Assembly: GCF_902809865.1 (NCBI RefSeq)
Contig: NZ_CADDWH010000001.1
Coordinates: 620,001 to 684,000 of the forward strand
From: Halobacillus sp. Marseille-Q1614
GTDB lineage: Bacteria > Bacillota > Bacilli > Bacillales > Halobacillaceae
DNA: 64,000 nt
Direction: 5' to 3'
A program made the translations under genes and the position numbers. The notes beneath the pieces are model-generated. The model worked only from the letters and a program-made list of their open reading frames with translations, was not told the DNA's origin and did no database searches. Below are positions 58,738 to 64,000 of the stretch, one piece after another (position 1 is the first letter of the stretch; every line of letters begins with the position of its first letter).

Positions 58738-59544
58738 GTGAATTGGTTGGAGGACATTTTAGGACAAGATTGGACAATTATTCCTGCTGGAGGATCAACA
58801 GGAGAAGCATATTATGCTCAAAACGAGGGTAAACGTTTATTCTTAAAAAGAAATTCTTCCCCCTTCCTTGCCGTACTTTCTGCTGAAGGTATCGTACCTA
58901 AGCTAGTCTGGACAAAAAGGCTGGAAAACGGGGATGTTATAACTGCCCAGGAATGGCTGGAAGGCCGGGAGTTAAACACGGAAGAGATGAAACACCCGCG
59001 TGTTGCTGCCCTGCTTAGTAAAATTCATCATTCCACAGAATTGCTGGATATGCTGATGAGAATAGGCAAGCATCCTTTAAAACCGGAAGATGTCCTAATC
59101 GACCTTAAAGAAAACCAAAAGATTTTGGATCAGGTGGGCCCTCGAATAGAAGTCCATCATGCCCTTAAATATATTGAGAATAGAGTGCAGTACGTACAGA
59201 ACGATATCCATGTCGTCTGTCACTGTGATACGAATCATAACAACTGGCTGCTATCTTCTAACAATCAGCTGTATTTAATTGATTGGGACAATGCTATGGT
59301 AGCCGATCCGGCTCTAGATTTAGGGATGCTGCTCTATACTTACATCCCTGAGGAAAACTGGGGAAAATGGATGCAGCAATATGGAATTACGGCTACAGAT
59401 CATTTAATGGAGCGAATGAAATGGTATGCCGTTTCTCAATCACTGTCATTTATTCAGTGGCATATGATGCGCGGTGAGGATAAAGAGGCCTCAATTCGTA
59501 TAAAGAAACTAAATGATATGATGGTTCGCCATCACTTGAAATAA
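58738..59544 (+). CDS. ytmP: YtmP, aminoglycoside phosphotransferase-like kinase
   Basis: A 268-residue protein of the APH/choline kinase superfamily. ATP-binding elements are IPAGGSTGEAYYA and RLFLKRNSSPF, the catalytic loop is VCHCDTNHNNWLL (about residue 160-172) and the Mg-binding LIDWDNAMVADPALDLG follows. The substrate is unknown. I use the GTG at 58738, eight bases after GAGG, giving the family-like start NWLEDILGQDW; the upstream ATG at 58675 would add 21 residues. It ends at a strong terminator. Confidence 0.88.
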   Translation: MNWLEDILGQDWTIIPAGGSTGEAYYAQNEGKRLFLKRNSSPFLAVLSAEGIVPKLVWTKRLENGDVITAQEWLEGRELNTEEMKHPRVAALLSKIHHSTELLDMLMRIGKHPLKPEDVLIDLKENQKILDQVGPRIEVHHALKYIENRVQYVQNDIHVVCHCDTNHNNWLLSSNNQLYLIDWDNAMVADPALDLGMLLYTYIPEENWGKWMQQYGITATDHLMERMKWYAVSQSLSFIQWHMMRGEDKEASIRIKKLNDMMVRHHLK

Positions 59545-59545
59545 T

Positions 59546-59585
59546 AAAAGAAAAAATCCCTCGTAAAGAGGGATTTTTTCTTTTG
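59546..59585 (+). terminator. Intrinsic terminator after ytmP
   Basis: AAAGAAAAAATCCCTC pairs with GAGGGATTTTTTCTTT around a 5-base loop. Between 59586 and 59726 I see no gene. Confidence 0.9.
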
Positions 59586-59726
59586 CAGCCAGTGGGAAAC
59601 TTCTTTACAAAAGTATGCCAGCAAACGACATCCTATTGTGGGAAAAGGGAGTTTAATTTGCGAAGAATAAAAGTAGGGGGATGGGAATCACTCGTTTCCC
59701 CAGCCTCTTTCTTCATTTTTCATCTA

Positions 59727-59776
59727 TAAAAAAACTCTGCATCATCCGGCTAGGGAACCAGATGATGCAGAGTTTA
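59727..59776 (-). terminator. Terminator of the small membrane peptide gene (minus strand)
   Basis: AACTCTGCATCATC pairs with GATGATGCAGAGTT; on the minus strand it is followed by seven T. It lies 15 bases past the stop of the ORF at 59791, supporting transcription of that ORF. Confidence 0.8.
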
Positions 59777-59790
59777 TTTCTATTTAAACC

Positions 59791-59949
59791 TTAAGAAAAG
59801 GTAGCATATTTAACTTTTTTCTCACGAACTTCCGTACTTAGTTTTTCATTTAGCTTTTCAAAAGGGTAAACAAATACGGCATAACCAGCGAAAAGAACAG
59901 AAAACACGGACAAAACGAGCATTTCAGCAGATTTAGTCAAAAGTTTCAT
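59791..59949 (-). CDS. Small single-span membrane peptide, 52 residues, unknown
   Basis: The minus-strand frame from ATG at 59949 encodes KLLTKSAEMLVLSVFSVLFAG followed by a charged tail (EKLNEKLSTEVREKK). One hydrophobic segment spans about residues 10-28. The best ribosome binding candidate GGGAGTG is a little far upstream (about 12 bases). A dedicated terminator follows and a cre-like site lies about 60 bases upstream. In B. subtilis the corresponding position holds ytzH, which this does not obviously match. Confidence 0.5.
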   Translation of the reverse strand: MKLLTKSAEMLVLSVFSVLFAGYAVFVYPFEKLNEKLSTEVREKKVKYATFS

Positions 59950-60008
59950 AAAGGTAAGCTACACTCCCAATAAAGTATTTTATAATTACGTAGTTACAAG
60001 CTTATATC

Positions 60009-60022
60009 AGGAAGCGCTTACA
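60009..60022. promoter_or_regulatory. Candidate cre (CcpA) site
   Basis: AGGAAGCGCTTACA contains the symmetric core AAGCGCTT of catabolite response elements, with two mismatches to the full consensus. It lies upstream of the small membrane peptide gene. The rest of 60023-60217 is AT-rich promoter-like sequence, with a possible trmB promoter (TTAACA, 16 bases, TAAGAT) just before trmB. Confidence 0.45.
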
Positions 60023-60217
60023 ACCCAACAGTTAGTTTTTAGTAAATTCCCTTCTCAATGAGCATTCCTTTCAGTAATCCTTACATAACTATTGAATGAT
60101 AAGCGATAGTACGAATTAGACCTTCATACACCGTAATCCTCCATTTATTATAAAAACTTTTAACAAACGGCGTTTTCATGATAAGATTTTGAAAGACAAG
60201 AAGGAGGAAATCGAAGT

Positions 60218-60859
60218 ATGCGTTTAAGAAACAAACCTTGGGCAGATGATTTTATGAAAGAAAATAACCACATTGTCGTGGGAAATGCATTTGATTATAA
60301 AGGGAAGTGGCAGGAAACCTTCGATCAAGAGCAGCCGCTCCACTTAGAAATTGGTTCTGGTAAAGGACAATTTATCGCCGGGATAGGAAAGCAGCATCCA
60401 GAATATAACTTTATCGGAGTAGAAAGAGTTAAGAGCGTGATTGTTGGCGCCCTGAAGAAAGTGTTGGCATCTGAAGCGGAGAATGTACGGTTAGTGAATG
60501 AAGACGCAGATGATTTAAGAGAAATGTTTGGTGAAAACGAAGTAGATCACATTTACTTGAATTTTTCAGATCCTTGGCCAAAGACTCGTCATGAGAAGCG
60601 CCGACTGACTTATCGCACGTTCTTGGAGCAGTATGAAGCAATACTTAAAGATAAAGGCGAGCTTACTTTTAAAACCGATAATCGCGGCTTGTTTGAGTAT
60701 TCATTGGCAAGCTTCTCCCAGTATGGAATGATTATTGAGGAAGTTTCGCTCGATTTACATCAGCTGGAGGATGATTTAAATGTCATGACGGAGTATGAAG
60801 AAAAATTCTCAGCCAAAGGTCAGCCGATCTATCGCTGCCGCACAAGATTTAATAAATGA
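60218..60859 (+). CDS. trmB: tRNA (guanine-N7-)-methyltransferase TrmB
   Basis: A 213-residue SAM-dependent enzyme that methylates G46 in the tRNA variable loop. The SAM motif LEIGSGKGQFIAGIGKQHP is near residues 41-59, VERVKSVIVGALKK near 69, and the diagnostic NFSDPWPKTRHEKRRLTY near 115-132. The ATG at 60218 follows AAGGAGGAA. Gene order ytmP, trmB (YtmQ), ytnP is conserved with B. subtilis. Confidence 0.97.
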   Translation: MRLRNKPWADDFMKENNHIVVGNAFDYKGKWQETFDQEQPLHLEIGSGKGQFIAGIGKQHPEYNFIGVERVKSVIVGALKKVLASEAENVRLVNEDADDLREMFGENEVDHIYLNFSDPWPKTRHEKRRLTYRTFLEQYEAILKDKGELTFKTDNRGLFEYSLASFSQYGMIIEEVSLDLHQLEDDLNVMTEYEEKFSAKGQPIYRCRTRFNK

Positions 60860-60921
60860 TATCGCTTTCATTTCACCCCTGGTATGATAAAATGACATCA
60901 TAATACCGGGGGTGAATTTTT

Positions 60922-61782
60922 ATGGAATCGATAGTCATAGGTGAAGCGAAACTCACCTGGTTAAATGGGGGAGTTACTCATTTAGATGGAGGAGCGATGT
61001 TTGGGGTCGTGCCGCGTGCATTGTGGAGCCGAAAGTACCCAGTAAATGAAAAGAACCAGATCGAGCTGCGGACAGACCCCATTCTTCTGCAGGTGGACGC
61101 CAAAAATATTTTGATTGATTCAGGAATTGGAAATGACAAATTAACCGATAAGCAGAAAAGAAACTTTGGAGTAAAAGAAGAATCCCATCTTGATGAGGAC
61201 TTGGCGGAGCTGAATTTATCAAGAGAGGATATTGATATGATTTGCATGACCCATTTGCATTTTGATCATGCTTGTGGGCTGACACGTTATGAAGGAGACC
61301 AGTTAGTATCAGCTTTCCCTAACGCAGAGATCTATACGAGCCAGGTGGAATGGGATGAAGTGCGGCAGCCAAATATGCGTTCACAAAACACGTACTGGGA
61401 ATCGAACTGGAAGCCAGTACAAGAGCAAGTTCGGCCGTTTGATAAAAAGGCAGATGTCGTACCAGGACTGCAGATGATTCATACAAGCGGACACAGTGAC
61501 GGCCATTCAATTATTATTTTTGAACAGGGAAGGGAAATGTTTATTCATATGGCAGATTTGATGCCGACCCATGCGCATCAAAATCCATTATGGGCCCTCG
61601 CATACGATGATTATCCAGTAACTTCTGTACATGAAAAAGACAGATGGATGAAGTTTGGCTATGAGAGGGAAGCGTGGTACACCTTCTATCATGATGCAAT
61701 TTACCGTGCCTTGAAATTTGATGAAAATGGACAGGTGATTGATCAAGCCAATAAACCTAAATCTACATATTCAGAGACATAA
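60922..61782 (+). CDS. ytnP: YtnP, metallo-beta-lactamase-fold lactonase
   Basis: A 286-residue zinc hydrolase. The HxHxDH motif is in [12 protein letters not shown] (about residues 112-123), with further ligands in [10 protein letters not shown] and [12 protein letters not shown]. subtilis YtnP is a lactonase that quenches signalling in Streptomyces; the same use here is inference from similarity. The ATG at 60922 follows GGGGGTGA. It directly follows trmB and ends at a strong terminator. Confidence 0.92.
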   Translation: MESIVIGEAKLTWLNGGVTHLDGGAMFGVVPRALWSRKYPVNEKNQIELRTDPILLQVDAKNILIDSGIGNDKLTDKQKRNFGVKEESHLDEDLAELNLSREDIDMICMTHLHFDHACGLTRYEGDQLVSAFPNAEIYTSQVEWDEVRQPNMRSQNTYWESNWKPVQEQVRPFDKKADVVPGLQMIHTSGHSDGHSIIIFEQGREMFIHMADLMPTHAHQNPLWALAYDDYPVTSVHEKDRWMKFGYEREAWYTFYHDAIYRALKFDENGQVIDQANKPKSTYSET

Positions 61783-61786
61783 AAAT

Positions 61787-61816
61787 AAGCCCCCGTCCTT
61801 TAGGAGCGGGGGCTCT
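61787..61816. terminator. Terminator between ytnP and the PepSY gene
   Basis: AAGCCCCCGT pairs with GCGGGGGCTT; the flanking genes converge. Confidence 0.85.
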
Positions 61817-61828
61817 TCCAAGCGTTTC

Positions 61829-62149
61829 TTAGGAAGCGCTTTGCTCAGCTACATCAATAATCGTTCCAGTTTCGGAATCGATAAAGAATTCGTACTGAGA
61901 CGTTTCACCATCTTGATTCTTGGAAATTCCACCACGGTACACATCGTAGTTGATTCCATTTTTGTTAAACTCTTCGGGTTTCATGTAAATCCAGGAACCG
62001 CTGATAGGTCCTTGCTTTTTAAATGCTTCTTTGGCAATTTTAAGAGCTTTCTCTGGAGTGACGCCTTGTTTGTTTGCTACCTGTTCTTTTACAACATACC
62101 CTGCCAGGGCTCCAACACCTGCAGCTATGGCAACTTTTTTCCAATTCAT
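61829..62149 (-). CDS. ytzB: YtzB-like PepSY domain protein
   Basis: A 106-residue protein with an N-terminal hydrophobic segment (about residues 6-20, VAIAAGVGALAGYVV) and a PepSY domain (TPEKALKIAKEAFKK to FFIDSETGTIIDV). The segment GPISGSWIYMKPEEF with YRGGISKNQDGE matches my recollection of YtzB. PepSY domains are thought to inhibit or modulate peptidases near the cell surface. The ATG at 62149 follows GAGGTGAG. It is divergent from the M42 peptidase gene. Confidence 0.85.
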   Translation of the reverse strand: MNWKKVAIAAGVGALAGYVVKEQVANKQGVTPEKALKIAKEAFKKQGPISGSWIYMKPEEFNKNGINYDVYRGGISKNQDGETSQYEFFIDSETGTIIDVAEQSAS

Positions 62150-62300
62150 AGTTCACTCACCTCTAATTCAGTATACTATCTCTCAGTATACTAGAATTTC
62201 CCGCTAAAAGGAAATTAAAACATCGAACAGGATTTGTAGAAACGAACTCGTTTTTCCGATAAACTATAACCAGATAATAGAAAAGGAGATGTACATAAAC

Positions 62301-63368
62301 ATGAATCAAGTCACACAGGATTTGTTTAAAAACCTAACAGAACTTCCTGGCGCTCCAGGTAATGAACATCTTGTACGCAGCTTTATGAAAAACGAACTTG
62401 AAAAATATTCTGATGAAACAATCCAGGATGGCCTCGGGGGCGTCTTTGGTGTCCGGAAAGGCAAAGGCCCTCGCGTAATGGTAGCGGGTCATATGGATGA
62501 AGTCGGCTTTATGGTAACACAAATCACTGAAAATGGAATGCTACGTTTTCAAACGTTAGGCGGCTGGTGGAGCCAGGTTCTTCTAGCCCAGCGGGTCCAA
62601 GTGATGACGGATAATGGACCTGTAATTGGTGTGATTGGTTCGATTCCCCCGCATAACCTGACACCAGAGCAGCGGAGAAAACCAATGGAGATTAAAAATA
62701 TGCTTATAGATATCGGGGCAGATGATAAAGAAGACGTGAAAGCTCTTGGAGTTAAGCCAGGCCAGCAGGTGGTTCCGCTTTGTCCGTTTACTCCTATGGC
62801 TAACGAAAAGAAAATTTTAGCTAAGGCTTGGGATAATCGATATGGATGCGGTTTGGCGATTGAACTGTTAAAAGAACTAAAGGATGAAAAGCTCTCGAAC
62901 CACCTGTTTTCCGGTGCAACGGTTCAGGAAGAAGTGGGGCTGCGAGGTGCTCAGGCAGCGTCACAGATGATTGACCCTGATGTGTTCTATGCACTTGATG
63001 CCTCTCCTGCGAACGATATGAGCGGGGATGATAAGGAGTTTGGTCAATTAGGAAAAGGAGCACTGCTTCGCATCCTCGATAAGTCCATGGTAACTCATAG
63101 AGGTATGAGAGATTTCATCTTAGATACTGCAGAAACACATGATATTCCGTATCAGTATTTTATTTCCCAAGGAGGTACAGATGCCGGCAGGGTGCATACG
63201 ACAAACAAGGGCGTTCCTTCAGCTGTTGTAGGAATTTGTTCAAGGTATATCCATACATCCTCCTCAATCATTCACGTAGATGATTATGCGGCAGCTAAAG
63301 AATTAATTGTACGTCTTGTTAAAGCAACCGACCAAAGCACGGTCGACTCCATCAAATCAAGGGTGTAA
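62301..63368 (+). CDS. ytoP: M42 family metallopeptidase (YtoP)
   Basis: A 355-residue dinuclear aminopeptidase. Ligands and catalytic residues are in [11 protein letters not shown] (about 62-72), [27 protein letters not shown] and SRYIHTSSS. It is a paralogue of the protein at 18782 and matches B. subtilis YtoP by context. I use the ATG at 62301, nine bases after AAGGAGATG; the ATG at 62289 is within the ribosome binding site. Confidence 0.93.
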   Translation: MNQVTQDLFKNLTELPGAPGNEHLVRSFMKNELEKYSDETIQDGLGGVFGVRKGKGPRVMVAGHMDEVGFMVTQITENGMLRFQTLGGWWSQVLLAQRVQVMTDNGPVIGVIGSIPPHNLTPEQRRKPMEIKNMLIDIGADDKEDVKALGVKPGQQVVPLCPFTPMANEKKILAKAWDNRYGCGLAIELLKELKDEKLSNHLFSGATVQEEVGLRGAQAASQMIDPDVFYALDASPANDMSGDDKEFGQLGKGALLRILDKSMVTHRGMRDFILDTAETHDIPYQYFISQGGTDAGRVHTTNKGVPSAVVGICSRYIHTSSSIIHVDDYAAAKELIVRLVKATDQSTVDSIKSRV

Positions 63369-63371
63369 ACA

Positions 63372-63403
63372 AAAGGCCGCTGTCAGGTGCAGCGGCTTTG
63401 TGT
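63372..63403 (+). terminator. Hairpin after ytoP
   Basis: AAAGGCCGCTG pairs with CAGCGGCTTT; the T-run is short. Confidence 0.6.
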
Positions 63404-63446
63404 TACCATAATCCTAAACACAGGGGAAAACGGGAGGCTTGACGTA

Positions 63447-63965
63447 GTGAGAATACATGTAGGTTCATTCAATCCAACAAAAGTAGCAGCGGTAAAAAAA
63501 GAATTTCCGTTTGACGACATTGTAGAAGTAGAAGTGGAATCGAAAGTTGCAGCCCAGCCTTTTTCAGATGAAGAAACATTAGAAGGTGCGATAAACAGGG
63601 CTCGCGAATGTGCCATGATGAAAAAAAGTGAACTGGGAATTGGTCTTGAAGGCGGAGTTATGGAAATAGAGGGAGATCTCTATCTTTGTAACTGGGGGGC
63701 GCTGGTAGACAAAAAAGAAAATATTTATAAAGCCAGTGGCGCCCGGATTCCGCTCCCTGAAGAAATTCAGGAAGGTCTTGAAACCGGCCGGGAACTGGGT
63801 GAGGTTATGGATGCCTATACGAGAAAAGCAAATGTCAGTCATAAAGAAGGTGCGGTCGGCATCTTTACCAATCACCAAGTTCAGCGGGAAGAGATGTTTT
63901 CTCATGTGGTTAAACTGTTAAAAGGGCAGTGGGAACACGCTCACTTAGAAAGAAAGAACACCTGA
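63447..63965 (+). CDS. DUF84-family non-canonical purine NTP phosphatase (YjjX-like)
   Basis: A 172-residue member of the DUF84/inosine-xanthosine triphosphatase family, which removes deaminated or oxidised purine triphosphates. It starts IHVGSFNPTKVAAVK, with QPFSDEETLEGAINRA near residue 40 and GIGLEGGVMEI and the late RKANVSHKEGAVGIFT segment. I use the GTG at 63447, nine bases after GGGAGG; the ATG at 63387 would translate the ribosome binding site. A terminator follows the stop. Confidence 0.88.
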   Translation: MRIHVGSFNPTKVAAVKKEFPFDDIVEVEVESKVAAQPFSDEETLEGAINRARECAMMKKSELGIGLEGGVMEIEGDLYLCNWGALVDKKENIYKASGARIPLPEEIQEGLETGRELGEVMDAYTRKANVSHKEGAVGIFTNHQVQREEMFSHVVKLLKGQWEHAHLERKNT

Positions 63966-63988
63966 TGAATATCAGGTGTTCTTTTCTT
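63957..63988 (+). terminator. Intrinsic terminator after the DUF84 gene
   Basis: ACACCTGAT pairs with ATCAGGTGT, followed by T-rich sequence. Confidence 0.85.
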
Positions 63989-64000
63989 ATTCATATACAT

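Noticed and set aside
61739-62194. A 151-codon plus-strand frame over the PepSY gene
   Set aside because: It is the reverse shadow of the ytzB-like gene and runs through the terminator at 61787.

Overview
The window is chromosomal DNA from a low-to-mid GC, Gram-positive, endospore-former-type Bacillota of the family Bacillaceae. Gene content and order closely follow the yut/yum/yui, yug, men, ytk-ytp and ytf-ytl-ytm-ytn-yto blocks of Bacillus subtilis. The 16S gene and the slightly acidic proteins suggest a moderately halophilic relative such as Halobacillus or Thalassobacillus; that genus-level guess is inference and was not searched. Nearly all genes are core or housekeeping. I see no insertion sequence, prophage, CRISPR array, toxin-antitoxin pair or defence island.

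Layout. 0-7 kb: yutG (cut by the window edge), a D-2-hydroxyacid dehydrogenase, and an Fe-S/redox block (NifU-like YutI, YuzD, YuzB, A-type carrier, ferredoxin/flavodoxin-NADP reductase YumC, type II NADH dehydrogenase YumB), then small membrane proteins and YuiD. 7-19 kb: PepA, DeoD, KapB, a Cu/Zn-SOD lipoprotein, PatB/MalY aminotransferase, an Xre regulator, S1-domain YugI, alcohol dehydrogenase YugJ, Pgi, YugN, potassium channel YugO and an M42 peptidase. 20-21 kb: an FMN riboswitch and the riboflavin transporter RibU. 21-31 kb: every step of the classical menaquinone route from chorismate to demethylmenaquinone, as menA and a MenI-like thioesterase on the minus strand and menF-D-H-B-E-C on the plus strand, followed by a FhuF-like Fe-S protein. 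32-40 kb: Nudix RNA pyrophosphohydrolase YtkD, PckA, a SAM riboswitch with metK, gamma-carbonic anhydrase YtoA, lipase YtpA, terpene synthase YtpB and tRNA methyltransferase MnmM. 40-43.6 kb: a leucine T-box with leuS, then two rhodanese-fold proteins. 43.7-48.9 kb: a complete rrn operon (two promoters, 16S, 23S, 5S, processing stems) with no tRNA genes. 49-64 kb: YtfP, lipid II flippase YtgP/MurJ, pseudouridine synthase, DeoR-type HTH protein, second potassium channel, PepV, ThpR, a degraded YtlQ/EAL/YtlR stretch, YtmP, TrmB, YtnP lactonase, PepSY protein, M42 peptidase and a DUF84 NTPase.

The genes support central and respiratory metabolism: electron entry (YumB, YumC), the quinone pool (men genes), carbon flux (Pgi, PckA, YugJ), cofactor uptake and SAM supply under riboswitch control, and translation (rrn, leuS under T-box, TrmB, MnmM, RNA modification).

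The least ordinary features are: (i) four apparent single-base frameshifts and an antisense EAL-domain remnant clustered in 56.5-57.7 kb; (ii) two unannotated small genes with their own signals, a very basic 36-residue peptide divergent from leuS and a 52-residue membrane peptide with a cre-like site; (iii) two diverged copies of a roughly 120-base palindromic repeat; (iv) a FhuF-like iron-sulfur protein at the end of the menaquinone cluster; (v) several family members lacking the usual catalytic or metal cysteines. I did not find a convincing new multi-gene system; most of the window is well conserved Bacillaceae core genome.
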